A stretch of 64,000 nucleotides of DNA from Streptomyces sp. WAC08241 (GCA_007858575.1 CP042279.1:1054001-1118000), one strand, 5' to 3'. Numbered from the stretch's first letter, positions 9,794 through 19,220 are shown. Numbers and translations: made by a program. The notes: generated by a model from the sequence alone, not told the origin.

Positions 9794-11178
9794 TCAGGCC
9801 TCGCGGTCCGCGGCCAGCGCGGCCGCGAGGCCCGGGATGCCGAGCGCCTTCTCCTGCGCGGGCGTGGCCTGGTGGAGGCTGTTGCTCAACTGGTAGGGGT
9901 CCGCGTCCAGGTCGTAGTACTCGCGGAACGTGACCCGGCCCGTCCCGCCGACGTTGCCCGAGGCGTCCGTGTGGAGCTCGTAGTACTCCGTGTACTGGCG
10001 GTCCTTGGCGACGTACGAGGACCAGGTGTTCTGCCCTCCGTGCCCGTGCCCTGCCTCCACCACTCGATCAGCAGGTGGTCGCGGGAGTGGCCGCCGAGCA
10101 GCGAGCGCCCGTCGTGCGGCGTGTCCGGCGTGATTCCGGCCGCGTCGAGCACGGTCGGCGCGATGTCGATGTTCGCCACGATCCGGTTGTCGGTCGTACC
10201 GCCGCCGAGACCGCCGCCGGGCCAGGAGAGGTAGAACGGCACCTCAGGGCGGGCCGGTAGGGCACGCCCTTGCCCCCGAGCCCGTGGTCGGCCCAGTTGA
10301 AGCCGTTGTCACCGATGTAGATCACCAGCGTGTTGTCCAACTGCCCCAGCGCCGCCAGCTTGTCGCGGAACGCCCCCACCGCGTCGTCCACCGAACGCAG
10401 CGTGCGCAGTTGCTTCGCCCGCGTCAGCCGGCCGTCCGCGAGCGTCTGCGTCGCGTCGCGGACGTACGCGGGCTTGTCGCCGCGGTCCGCCTCGGGCACG
10501 GACGGGCGCCTGTCCCAGGCCGGCACGTCGGTGCCGGCGTACTTGGGCTCGGGGGTGTTGGGCCCGTGCGAGGCGTACGGGGTGACGTACGCGAACCAGG
10601 GCCGTGTGTCCGTGCGGGACTTGTCGATGAACGCCAGCGCGCGGTTCTTCACCACGGTCGTCGTGTAGCCGGGCACGGTCCGCACGGTCCCGTCCACGTT
10701 GAACGTCCCGTCCACGTACGACGGCCTGAGCAGTGCGAACTCCTCGAAGTGCGGCGGGGCGTCGGTCAGGTCCCAGGAGTTGAGGTACTTCCCGAACAGC
10801 CCCGTCCGGTATCCCGCCTGCTTCAGGTACCGCTGCAGCGTGGTGTGCTGGTCCAGCGAACGCGACGCCCCGTTGTTCCGTACTCCGTGGTTGTGCGCGT
10901 ACCGCCCGGAGAACACCGACGAGCGCGACGGCGCGCACAGCGGCGTGGTGGCGTGCCCGTTCGTGAACCGCACGCCCTGCCCCGCCAGCCAGGCGACGGT
11001 CTTCGGTGTCGCCCACTCGGTCTGCTTGGGCTGGTCGTCGGTGACGATCAGCAGCACGTTGGGTGCGCGGCGGCCCGGGCGGGCGCGGCGAACGCGGGAA
11101 CGGTGGCACCGGCGGCGACGGCCGCGGCGCCGGCCAGCACCCCCGGCGGCTGGGACCGGACGCTTTAGACGTGTCCAT
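9794..11178 (-). CDS. Tat-exported type I sulfatase (frameshifted)
   Basis: Formylglycine-dependent sulfatase, about 460 residues, resembling N-acetylglucosamine-6-sulfatases and arylsulfatases. The start is ATG 11178 with GAGAGGG upstream. A twin-arginine signal (SRRG followed by an Ala-rich stretch) is recovered when two bases are restored near 11145 and 11065. The metal-binding TDDQ and the modification site LCAPSRS (Cys for formylglycine, about 10940) are intact, as is GDNGFNW. Further breaks lie near 10247 and 10035. It is convergent with the alpha-glucan locus, 34 bp from its last gene. Its substrate cannot be read from sequence. Confidence 0.87.
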
Positions 11179-11518
11179 GACAGTAACCCTCTCGGCTGTG
11201 TGCGGAGCGACGAAGGCGGCGGACCCGACGCTACGACCGCACCCGCCCGCGATCCATGCACGCGAAACCAAGAGTTCGTTGCCGCACTGTTGCCGCGGTG
11301 CTTCGCCTCCTCCCCGCACCCACCGGAAGCCGGGGATTCCGTCGTGGTCCCGGTCCGGCGTCCGGACGCCCTTCGCCGGCGATCACCCCGGGTCACTATC
11401 CTCGTTTCGTGCCGGAATCCGGTGGTGAGGGGCGCGGCGCCGACCGGCGCTCCCGCCCCCGCGCCCCGGAGAATGCGTCCATGGACTGTAGGGCTGAAGA
11501 GATGGGTGGCCTGGGAAA
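11179..11518. other. Intergenic region with divergent promoters and a direct repeat
   Basis: No convincing gene is seen. The stretch separates the sulfatase from the divergent HipA-like gene. GTTGCCGC occurs twice, at 11278-11285 and 11289-11296, spaced one helical turn, about 100 bp before the sulfatase start. A TATCCT box lies at about 11397. Confidence 0.4.
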
Positions 11519-12386
11519 GTGTTGCAGAGGTCGTAGCGACCCGCTATGTCACGCCCCTGCGTGAAGGCGGCTCGCTCCCCGGGATCGTCGAGGCCGACGA
11601 CCTCGGCACGTACGTCATGAAGTTCACCGGCGCGGGACAGGGGCGCAAGACCCTGGTCGCCGAGGTGATCTGCGGGCAGCTCGCCCGTCGGCTCGGGCTG
11701 CGGGTGCCCGAGCTGGTCACCTCCAGCTCGACTCCCGTCATCGGGCTCTCCGAACCCGACCAGGAGGTGCAGGAGCTGCTCAAGGCGAGCGGCGGGCTCA
11801 ACCTGGGCATGGACTTCCTGCCGGGGTCGCTGGGCTTCGACCCGCTGGCGTACGAGGTGGACCCGGCCGAGGCGGGAAGGGTCGTCTGGTTCGACGCCGT
11901 CGTCAACAACGTCGACCGGTCCTGGCGCAACCCGAACATGCTCGTCTGGCACGGCGACCTGTGGCTCATCGACCACGGCGCCACCATGATCTGGCACCAC
12001 AACTGGCCGGGGCCGCCGCCTCCGCCGCCAAGCCGTACGACGCCTCCGACCACGCGCTCGCCCCCTTCGCGCCCGACGTCGCCGCCGCGGCCGCCGAGCT
12101 CGCGCCGCTCGTCACCCGCGAGCTCCTCGACGAGGTCGCCGCCGACGTGCCCGACGAGTGGCTCCTCGACGAGCCCGGCTTCACGGGCGCGGACGAGGTG
12201 CGCGCCGCCTACGTCGAGGCGCTGCTGCCCCGCGCCGCCACCATCCACGAGCGCATCACGCTCGGACCGCGCACCGAGGGCCGGCCCCAGCAGCCGCCCG
12301 GCTGGCTCGCCGACCGCCTCGCGCCCCGGCCGCACCCCACCCAGAAGGCCACCGAGAAGGCCACCGAGAAGGACGGCACCACGTGA
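11519..12386 (+). CDS. HipA-like kinase family protein (frameshifted)
   Basis: Conserved actinobacterial protein of the HipA-like kinase family (I recall it as HipA_2), about 290 residues. The N-terminal half carries a nucleotide-binding-like YVMKF lysine strand. The centre has NNVDRSWRNPNM and LIDHGATM, which resemble the kinase catalytic and metal-binding loops. GTG 11519 is chosen because, after restoring one G near 11527, it gives the short N-terminus MLQRVVATRYV. An upstream ATG at 11473 is the alternative. A second break is near 12011 (GGGG). It overlaps the next gene by GTGA, so the two are translationally coupled. Function is unknown; phosphotransfer is inferred. Confidence 0.75.
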
Positions 12387-12762
12387 ACGACCGTGACGTC
12401 TTCGAGTACGCGCTGCTGCGCGTGGTGCCGCGCGTCGAGCGCGGCGAGTGCTTCAACGCGGGCGTGGTCGTCTACTGCCGTGCCCGCTCCTTCGTGGCCG
12501 CCCGCACGCACCTCGACGAGGCCAAGCTGGCGGTGCTCGACCCGGCGGCCGACGTGACTGGTGCGCGCGGCCCTCCAGGCCGTCGAGGGGTCTGTCTCGG
12601 CGGGGACGCGGCCGGCAGGCCGCCCGCGACGACGCGGGGCGCCGCTTCCGCTGGCTGATCGCGCCGCGCTCCACGGTCGTGCAGCCGGGGCCCGTGCACA
12701 CGGGCCTCACCGCCGACCCCGAGGCCGAGGTGGAACGCCTGCTCGATCTCCTCGTGCGCTGA
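12383..12762 (+). CDS. DUF3037 family protein (frameshifted)
   Basis: Small protein, about 128 residues, starting at GTG 12383 inside the stop of the HipA-like gene. The N-terminus FEYALLRVVPRVERGE and the C-terminal FRWLIAPRSTVVQ are typical of DUF3037. Four single-base losses fall between about 12556 and 12615 (two in GG or GGG, one in GGGG, one in GGCC); restoring them joins both ends. The family is usually found beside HipA-like kinases, so a joint role is likely but undefined. Confidence 0.72.
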
Positions 12763-12808
12763 GGGTCCGTCCCCGGACGGAGGGTGACCAGGTGCACCCG
12801 GTGGGCCG

Positions 12809-12837
12809 TTGACACCGGGTGCCAGGGCTTCTAGCGT
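12809..12837 (+). promoter_or_regulatory. Sigma-70-type promoter for the fabG pair
   Basis: TTGACA (12809-12814) and TAGCGT (12832-12837) are separated by 17 bp, a near-consensus housekeeping promoter. The leader to the ATG at 12941 is about 95 bases. Confidence 0.7.
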
Positions 12838-12854
12838 CTCGTCTGCGGACGATA

Positions 12855-12870
12855 CTAAGCGGTCGCTCAT
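12855..12870. promoter_or_regulatory. Candidate TetR-type operator downstream of the fabG promoter
   Basis: CTAAGCG-GT-CGCTCAT is an imperfect inverted repeat (inner AGCG/CGCT exact) just downstream of the expected transcription start. The position suits a roadblock repressor. TetR-family control of such dehydrogenases is common, but the regulator is not in view. Confidence 0.4.
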
Positions 12871-12940
12871 GTGCGGGACGCAGGAGCGGACGACGGTCCG
12901 GCCGCCACCAGGGACGATCCAAGGGCGAGGAGAACCAAGC

Positions 12941-13738
12941 ATGTCCACCACCGAGCAGCGCGTAGCCGTCGTCACGGGTGCCGCACGGGGCATCGGCGCG
13001 GCCACCGCGATCCGCCTCGCGGCCGAGGGCCGCGCCGTCGCCGTACTCGACCTCGACGAGGCGGCCTGCAAGGACACCGTCGAGAAGATCACCGCCGCGG
13101 GCGGCACCGCCCTCGCGGTCGGCTGCGACGTCTCCGACGGCGCCCGGGTGGAGGCCGCCGTGGCGCGCGTCGCCGCCGAGCTCGGAGCGCCGACGATCCT
13201 CGTCAACAACGCGGGCGTGCTCCGCGACAACCTGCTCTTCAAGATGTCCGAGTCGGACTGGGACCTCGTCATGAACGTGCACCTCAAGGGTGCCTTCCTG
13301 ATGGCGAAGGCCTGTCAGAAGCACATGGTGGACGCGGGCTTCGGCCGGATCGTCTCCCTCTCCTCCTCCTCGGCGCTCGGCAACCGCGGCCAGGCCAACT
13401 ACTCGGCCGTCAAGGCCGGTCTCCAGGGCTTCACCAAGACCCTCGCCAAGGAGCTGGGCAAGTTCGGCGTCACCGCCAACGCCGTCGCCCCGGGCTTCAT
13501 CGTCACCGAGATGACCGCGCAGACCGCCGAGCGCGTCGGCATGGGCTTCGAGGAGTTCCAGGCCGCCGCCGCCTCCATGATCCCGGTGCAGCGGGTCGGC
13601 CGCCCCGAGGACGTCGCGAACGCGATCGCGTTCTTCACGGGCGACGACGCCGGCTTCGTCTCCGGCCAGGTCATGTACGTGGCCGGCGGCCCCCAACTGA
13701 CGACCGGCAGCGACACGAGCAGGAGGAGACGGACATGA
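12941..13738 (+). CDS. FabG-type 3-oxoacyl-ACP reductase (SDR)
   Basis: Intact short-chain dehydrogenase, 265 residues, starting at ATG 12941 with AGGAGAA upstream. The NAD(P) loop GAARGIG (about residue 13), NNAGV (about 90), a catalytic Ser in SLSSSS and the YSAVKAG Tyr/Lys pair (about 155) are all present. The expected reaction is NADPH reduction of a beta-ketoacyl thioester. ATG 13735 of the next SDR overlaps its stop. As an extra copy driven by its own promoter, it may serve beta-oxidation-like or secondary metabolism rather than primary fatty-acid synthesis. Confidence 0.92.
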   Translation: MSTTEQRVAVVTGAARGIGAATAIRLAAEGRAVAVLDLDEAACKDTVEKITAAGGTALAVGCDVSDGARVEAAVARVAAELGAPTILVNNAGVLRDNLLFKMSESDWDLVMNVHLKGAFLMAKACQKHMVDAGFGRIVSLSSSSALGNRGQANYSAVKAGLQGFTKTLAKELGKFGVTANAVAPGFIVTEMTAQTAERVGMGFEEFQAAAASMIPVQRVGRPEDVANAIAFFTGDDAGFVSGQVMYVAGGPQLTTGSDTSRRRRT

Positions 13739-14502
13739 GCACGCAGGAACCGCCGGAGCCGTCCGGCAAGGTCGCCCTGGTCACCGGGGCGAGCCGCGGC
13801 ATCGGCTACGGCATCGCCGAGGCGCTGGTCGCCCGCGGCGACCGGGTCGTCATCACCGGGCGCGGCGAGGAGGCCCTCAAGGAGGCCGTGGAGCGCCTCG
13901 GCGCGGACCGGGCGATCGGCGTCCCCGGCAAGGCCCACGACGAGGCCCACCAGGCCGCCGCCGTCGAGGCGGCGATGGACGGCTTCGGCCGGGTGGACTT
14001 CCTGATCAACAACGCCGGTACGAATCCGGTCTTCGGCCCCATCGCGGACCTGGACCTCAATGTGGCCCGCAAGGTCTTCGAGACGAATGTGATCTCCGCG
14101 CTCGGCTTCGCCCAGCGGACCTGGCACGCCTGGCAGAAGCACAACGGCGGCGCGATCGTGAACATCGCCTCGATCGCCGGCGTATCCGCCTCGCCCTTCA
14201 TCGGGGCGTACGGAATGAGCAAGGCCGCGATGGTCAATCTGACCCTTCAGCTCGCGCACGAATTCGCGCCGGTCGTACGGGTCAACGCAATCGCCCCGGC
14301 CGTTGTCAAGACGAAATTCGCGCAGGCGCTCTACGAGGGCCGCGAGGCGGAGGCCGCCGCCTCCTATCCGCTCGGCCGACTCGGCGAGCCGGCCGACATC
14401 GGCGGCGCGGCGGCCTTCCTCACCTCCTCCCAGTCGGAGTGGATCACCGGCCAGACGCTCGTCGTCGACGGCGGGATTTTCCTGAACGCCGGAGTCGGGT
14501 GA
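13735..14502 (+). CDS. SDR family oxidoreductase
   Basis: Intact second short-chain dehydrogenase, 255 residues, coupled to the first by an ATGA overlap. GASRGIG is the cofactor loop. NNAGTN, NIASIAG and YGMSKAA supply the Asn, Ser, Tyr and Lys of the active site. The C-terminus ends in the common pattern VDGGIF. The two SDRs are clearly different from each other, so they probably act on different substrates or successive steps. It was annotated as FabG-like by family only. Confidence 0.9.
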   Translation: MSTQEPPEPSGKVALVTGASRGIGYGIAEALVARGDRVVITGRGEEALKEAVERLGADRAIGVPGKAHDEAHQAAAVEAAMDGFGRVDFLINNAGTNPVFGPIADLDLNVARKVFETNVISALGFAQRTWHAWQKHNGGAIVNIASIAGVSASPFIGAYGMSKAAMVNLTLQLAHEFAPVVRVNAIAPAVVKTKFAQALYEGREAEAAASYPLGRLGEPADIGGAAAFLTSSQSEWITGQTLVVDGGIFLNAGVG

Positions 14503-14509
14503 CCGATAA

Positions 14510-14537
14510 CCGGACACTTTCCGGAATTCGTGTCCGG
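14510..14537 (+). terminator. Short stem-loop after the SDR pair
   Basis: CCGGACA (14510-14516) pairs with TGTCCGG (14531-14537) eight bases after the SDR stop. It is a weak terminator candidate. Confidence 0.4.
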
Positions 14538-14589
14538 ATTGACCCCGGTTCTGCCTCGAATGACTCAAGTGCCCCGTCGGGCTCGAACA

Positions 14590-14617
14590 TTGACCTGACG
14601 GGGTGCTGCGGTATCGT
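14590..14617 (+). promoter_or_regulatory. Promoter of the peptide-binding lipoprotein gene
   Basis: TTGACC (14590-14595) and TATCGT (14612-14617) are 16 bp apart. GACGGGG at 14597-14603, inside the spacer, pairs with CCCCGTC at 14572-14578, so a 7-bp inverted repeat straddles the -35 box. A GAGGAG ribosome site at 14638-14643 is 7 bases from GTG 14651. Confidence 0.6.
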
Positions 14618-14650
14618 CGGCCGACCCATGGCTGAACGAGGAGCGTGCAC

Positions 14651-16228
14651 GTGTTCAACCGGACCAGTCTGCAGGCGGCTGCAGCCCTTGTGTCCATATC
14701 CCTGGTGACCGGATGCGGTGTCTTTTCGGACAGCGAATCCGCCGGGGATCAGAGGCTCGTGGTCGGCACGACGAGTTCTCCCTCCACGCTTGATCCGGCC
14801 GCGTCCTGGGACAATGCCTGGGAGCTCTTCCGGAACGTCTTCCAGACTCTGGTGAGTTTCCCGACGGGCAGCACGACGCCGCAGTCGGACGCCGCCGACT
14901 GCAAGTTCACGGACACCGCCAGCCGGGTCTTCGAGTGCAAGCTCATCGACGGCCTCACGTTCTCCAACGGGCACAAGCTGGACGCCAAGGCCGTGCAGTA
15001 CTCGATCGAGCGCATCCGCACGATCGACCACAAGGGCGGCCCCAACGGCATGCTGGGCTCCCTCGACAAGATCGAGACCGTCGGCGACCGCACGGTCGTC
15101 TTCCGCCTCAACAAGCCGGACGCCACCTTCCCGTTCGTCCTCGCCACCCCCGCCATGTCCATCGTGGACCCGGCCGACTACCCGGCCGACCGGCTCCGCT
15201 CGAAGGACGGCAAGGTCAGCGGCTCGGGCCCGTACGTCCTCGACGCCTACACCGAGGGCGAGTCGGCGGAGCTGACGAAGAACCCCACGTACAAGGGGTT
15301 CGCGCACCTCAAGAACGGGGGTGACCATCAAGTACTTCAAGGAGTCCGAGGCGATGGTCGCGGCGCTCAGGAAGAAGGAGATCGACGCCACCTACCGCGG
15401 CCTGACCGCCGAGGAGGTCGTCTCCTCCAGGACGACAAGCCCGAGAACCAGGGCCTCCAGCTCGTCGAGTCGACCGGCACCGACATCCGCTACCTCGTCT
15501 TCAACGCCCAGGACCCCTCGGTCGCCAAGCTCCCCGTCCGCAAGGCCATCGCCCAGCTCGTCGACCGCGACGAACTGGTCAACCGGGTCTACCAGGGCAC
15601 CGCCGAGCCCCTGTACTCCATGGTGCCCAAGGGCATCGCGGCCCACGGCACCCAGTTCTTCGACCGCTTCGGCACGCCGAGCGTCGAGAAGGCCGAGAAG
15701 ATCCTCCGCGAGGCCGGCATCGACGAGCCCGTCAAGCTGACCTTCTGGTACACCACGGACTGCTACGGCTCCTCGACGGCCGCCGAGTTCAAGGAGCTCA
15801 AGCGGCAGCTCGAGGAGTCCGGGCTCTTCCAGGTCACCCTCCAGGGCAAGCCCTGGACGGAGTACCAGGCGGCCTACCAGAAGGGCGAGTACCCGGTCTT
15901 CGGCCGCGGCTGGTTCCCCGACTTCCCGGACCCGGACAACTTCGTCGCGCCCTTCGTCGGCAAGGAGAACGTCCTCGGCACGCCCTACCTGAGCCCCCGG
16001 ATCACCGACCAGATTCTCCCGAAGTCCCGCCGCCAGAGCGACCGGGGAACCGTCACGGACGAGTTCGTGGAGGCCCAGGAGATCATGGTCAAGGACGTCC
16101 GGCTGCTGCCCCTGTGGCAGGGCAAGCTCTACATCGCCGCCCGCGAGGACATCGGCGGCGGCGAGCGCGCCCTCGACCCGCAGACGGTCATGCAGATGTG
16201 GGAGCTGCACCGCCGGGCGAGCTGGTAG
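14651..16228 (+). CDS. Peptide/opine-type ABC substrate-binding lipoprotein (frameshifted)
   Basis: Family-5 solute-binding protein (DppA/OppA type), about 525 residues. GTG 14651 is preferred over GTG 14645 because GAGGAG is then 7 rather than 1 base away. The lipobox VTGC is at about residue 23. Family features include TLDPAASWDN near the N-terminus, LTFSNGHKLDAKAVQYSIER and a repeated FNAQDPSVAKLPVRKAIAQ region. The frame changes near 15320 (G run, either one extra or two missing bases) and near 15428 (TCTCCTCC). There are no permease or ATPase genes alongside, so it is an orphan binding protein. Confidence 0.87.
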   Translation: MFNRTSLQAAAALVSISLVTGCGVFSDSESAGDQRLVVGTTSSPSTLDPAASWDNAWELFRNVFQTLVSFPTGSTTPQSDAADCKFTDTASRVFECKLIDGLTFSNGHKLDAKAVQYSIERIRTIDHKGGPNGMLGSLDKIETVGDRTVVFRLNKPDATFPFVLATPAMSIVDPADYPADRLRSKDGKVSGSGPYVLDAYTEGESAELTKNPTYKGFAHLKNGGDHQVLQGVRGDGRGAQEEGDRRHLPRPDRRGGRLLQDDKPENQGLQLVESTGTDIRYLVFNAQDPSVAKLPVRKAIAQLVDRDELVNRVYQGTAEPLYSMVPKGIAAHGTQFFDRFGTPSVEKAEKILREAGIDEPVKLTFWYTTDCYGSSTAAEFKELKRQLEESGLFQVTLQGKPWTEYQAAYQKGEYPVFGRGWFPDFPDPDNFVAPFVGKENVLGTPYLSPRITDQILPKSRRQSDRGTVTDEFVEAQEIMVKDVRLLPLWQGKLYIAAREDIGGGERALDPQTVMQMWELHRRASW

Positions 16229-16317
16229 CCGGTACCGGAAGGCCTGCGGGGCCGCTGTCAGTGGCCCCCGGTAGGTTCTGGGACGTAGACAGGAACGTCC
16301 ACCGGAGGTTGTTGACC

Positions 16318-17000
16318 GTGACCGACACCAGCATGCTGCCCGAGTCCTGGCGGGGTGTTCTCGGCGAGGAGCTGCAGAAGCCGTACTTCGAGCAGCTCAC
16401 CGAGTTCGTCGAGGAGGAGCGCGCCAAGGGACCGGTCTTCCCCCGAAGGACGAGGTGTTCGCCGCCCTCGACGCCACCCCGTACGACAAGGTGAAGGTCC
16501 TGATCCTCGGTCAGGACCCCTACCACGGCGAGGGTCAGGGCCACGGCCTCTGCTTCTCGGTCCGCCCCGGCGTGAAGACCCCGCCCTCCCTGCGGAACAT
16601 CTACAAGGAGATGAACGCCGAGCTCGGCCTCCCGATCCCGGACAACGGCTATCTGATGCCGTGGGCCGAGCAGGGCGTCCTCCTGCTCAACGCCGTGCTG
16701 ACCGTCCGCGCCGGCGAGGCGAACTCGCACAAGGGCAAGGGCTGGGAGAAGTTCACGGACGCGGTCATCACGGCGGTCGCCTCGCGCCCCGACCCGGCCG
16801 TCTTCGTCCTGTGGGGCAACTACGCGCAGAAGAAGCTGCCGCTCATCGACGAGGAGCGGCACGTGGTGGTGAAGGGCGCCCACCCCTCGCCCCTGTCGGC
16901 GAAGAAGTTCTTCGGATCGCACCCCTTCACACAGATCGACGAGGCCGTGGCGGCCCAGGGCCACGAGCCGATCGACTGGCGCATCCCCGACCTCGGCTGA
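16318..17000 (+). CDS. ung: Uracil-DNA glycosylase, family 1 (frameshifted)
   Basis: Base-excision repair enzyme that removes uracil from DNA, about 227 residues. GTG 16318 has GGAGG nine bases upstream. The water-activating motif GQDPYH (about residue 65) and the DNA-intercalating HPSPLS loop (about 187) are intact. One C is lost near 16442 (TTCCCCGAAG). Family 1 enzymes of this length are standard in Streptomyces. A second uracil glycosylase of the Mug type is at 57873. Confidence 0.95.
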
Positions 17001-17069
17001 GCCTCGGCCCGATCCGGGCCGGGGACGGCTAGCGTCGGCCCTCCCAGTGGTGATCTTGTGGAGGTCGCG

Positions 17070-17581
17070 GTGACCGAGCAGCAGCAGGTGTCGGACGACG
17101 GGGTCATGACCAGGATCGGGCAGGCCCTGATGCTGCTCCACGGCGGCGACCGCGAGGAGGCCCGCAACCGCTTCGGGCTGCTCTGGCAGCAGATCGGCCC
17201 GGACGGGGACCCCTGCACCGCTGCACCCTCGCGCACTACATGGCGGACACCCAGGACGACCCCGAGACCGAGCTGGCCTGGGACCTGCGGGCGCTGAGCG
17301 CGGCCGGGGACCTCACGGACGAGCGGCTCGCCGCGCACGACGCGTCGGCCGCGGTCCGGGCGCTGTACCCCTCGCTCCACCTCAACCTGGCCGCCGACTA
17401 CGTCAAGCTCCACCGGCCCGACGCCGCGCGCGCCCATCTGGACCTGGCCCGCGCGGCAACGGCCCACCTCGACGACGACGGCTACGGGAACGGGGTACGG
17501 GCCGCGATCGAGCGCCTGGAGCTGCGACTGCGGGGAGTGAGGACCGCCGACCGCTCAGGGAGGGCGCCCCCGGGGGCGTAG
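17070..17581 (+). CDS. Small TPR-like conserved protein (frameshifted)
   Basis: About 170 residues of helical, Ala/Leu-rich sequence with tetratricopeptide-like spacing (EARNRFGLLWQQI and AARAHLDLARAA). GTG 17070 follows GGAGG by five bases; GTG 17058 is the in-frame alternative. A TAGCGT -10 box is at about 17030. One C is lost near 17213 (GACCCCTGC). The product is probably cytoplasmic. Its function is unknown; a protein-binding adaptor is the most that can be said. Confidence 0.7.
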
Positions 17582-17588
17582 CGCCGGC

Positions 17589-17934
17589 TCACCGTCCGTA
17601 CGGGGCGGCCGGCGCGGCCGTTCCGTGCGGGTCCGGTCGGGCCGACGCGCGCGGGTGTTCCCGTTGTCGCGGTACGAGGCCGGGCGGGGTTCCCGCGGAA
17701 GTGGTAGGGCCGCCGCGGACGGCGGGGAGCGGGGAGCGCCGCTTCGAGGGCCTCGCGGGCCGGGCCGTCGACGATCTGCGGCGCGACGCCCTTCCCGGGC
17801 CGTACGGGCTCCGCCGCCGGGGCGGGCGCGGGCGCCACCGGCGGCGCGTCGACCGAGACGCAGCCGGTCAGGGCGGCCATCGCCGCCCCTAACAGGATCT
17901 TCGCTGTGGTTCGGGTTCCATGCACCCGCGCCAC
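17589..17934 (-). CDS. Small secreted lipoprotein with a TTA codon (probably frameshifted)
   Basis: GTG 17934 opens a short N-terminus with a hydrophobic stretch and lipobox LTGC (about residue 24), then a Pro/Ala-rich linker. The visible frame runs to 17482, into the TPR gene. One restored base near 17720 instead gives a stop at 17589 and a tail ending PYGR, just clear of it. I prefer that end. Leucine codon TTA lies at 17890-17892 inside the signal peptide, the rare codon read by bldA tRNA. The function is unrecognised. Confidence 0.5.
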
Positions 17935-18046
17935 TCTGCTGCTCCGGCGGCGATCTTCGCGCCCCTACCGGCGGGGAATGCCCCGCACGGGTGAGCCGGC
18001 GCGCGTCCGCCCTTGACCCGCCCGGCGGCCCGGCGGCCCGGTCGCC

Positions 18047-18572
18047 TCAGTCGCCGGTCGCGCCGTCGATCCGCTCCCGGATCAGGTCCGCGTGGCCGTT
18101 GTGGCGGGCGTACTCCTCGATCATGTGGAGGTAGATCCAGCGGAGGTTGTACTTCTCCCCGTTCTGGCGCTTGCCGACGCCCAGGTCGTCGAGGCCGCGG
18201 GTCGCGGCCAGGGCGCGGGCGTGGGCGATCTCGGCCTGCCAGGTGGCGTGGGCCTCCTCGTAGGTGTCCTCCTCCCCGGTGTGGATGTCCCGGTCGAGGT
18301 CCTCCTCCGTCGAGTAGATCCAGGGGCGTCCTCGCCGGCCAGGGTGTGGCGGAACCAGCCGCGCTCGACCTCGGCCATGTGCCGGACGAGGCCGAGCAGG
18401 TTGAGGTCCGAGGGCGGGACGGAGGGGTGCGCAGTCGGGCGTCGTCCAGCCCCTCGCACTTCCTCGCGAGGGTCGCGCGGTGGAAGTCGAGCCACTGCTC
18501 CAGCGCTTCGCGCTCGCCCGAGGTGGTGGACGGGGAGACGCGCGGGGCGGTGTCGCTCTGTTCGGTGTTCAT
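18047..18572 (-). CDS. DinB/DUF664 family protein (frameshifted)
   Basis: Four-helix DinB-like protein, about 175 residues, from ATG 18572. The recovered sequence [16 protein letters not shown] and [18 protein letters not shown] contains the spaced His residues that bind metal in this superfamily. Members often act as mycothiol- or bacillithiol-dependent transferases, but the substrate is unknown. Two C are lost, near 18330 (GCCCCTGG on the coding strand) and 18427 (ACCCCTCC). It is downstream of, and probably co-transcribed with, the TetR gene. Confidence 0.82.
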
Positions 18573-18615
18573 GCCCGGCATCGTCCCCCATGATCGGCAG
18601 ACGGCGCCAGGGGAT

Positions 18616-19220
18616 TCACGCCGGTGCGGGCGGGCCCCGAGCATGCCGCGCAGCAACTCGTCGATTCCGGTGCGCAGTTCCGCGAGGCCCGGCACGGACG
18701 CGTGGAAGGAGCCCGCCGCGCAGGAGAACATCAGCCCCTCGGACCAGGCGATCAGGGACAGGGCGTGCCGTTCGGGGACGCCGAGCCGGCCGCCGCCATC
18801 ATCGCGGTCAGCGGGTCGTGGAACACCGCGCCCGCCCGGTCGAAGAAGCTCCGCAGCTCGGGGCGGCGGGTGGCCTCCAGGGCCAGCTCGTAGCGGGAGA
18901 CGAGCAGCGGGCGGTGGTCGGTGAGGTAGCGGTGCAGGGCGAGGGCCAGCGCGTCCGCGAGCGCGTCCCCGCCGCTGTCAGGCCCCGGCATCTCGTGCGG
19001 GGTGAGGACCCGGGACTCCAGCTCGACCTGGCGCCGCACGGCCGTCTCCAGGAGGGCCTGGCGGGTGCGGGCGTGGTTGGACGTCGACCCTGCGGTAGCC
19101 CGGCCCGCTCGTCCACGGCCCGGTGGGTGAGGCCCCGCATCCCTCGTTCGACGAGCAGGTCGAGGGCGGCGTCGCCGATCCGGTCGGCACGCGAGGCGGG
19201 GAGTCCGGAACCGCGGTCAT
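18616..19220 (-). CDS. TetR family regulator (frameshifted)
   Basis: About 200 residues. The N-terminal helix-turn-helix is recovered after restoring bases near 19207 and 19090 (GDAALDLLVERGMRGLTHRAVDE, then LPQGSTSNHARTRQALL). The ligand-binding half has LFDRAGAVF-like and MMAAAG segments, and continues after a break near 18785. A stop at 18616 assumes one further lost C near 18630; otherwise the frame would run into the DinB gene. It is divergent from the flavin monooxygenase, with two identical palindromes between them, so it very likely represses both. Confidence 0.8.

Noticed and set aside
9761..10234. 157-residue plus-strand frame downstream of the GH87-like gene
   Set aside because: Antisense to the sulfatase C-terminus, which has better codon statistics and known motifs.
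17482..17588. C-terminal extension of the small lipoprotein into the TPR gene
   Set aside because: A one-base correction gives a stop at 17589, just clear of the TPR gene; the extension is basic and Arg/Pro-rich like a shadow frame.
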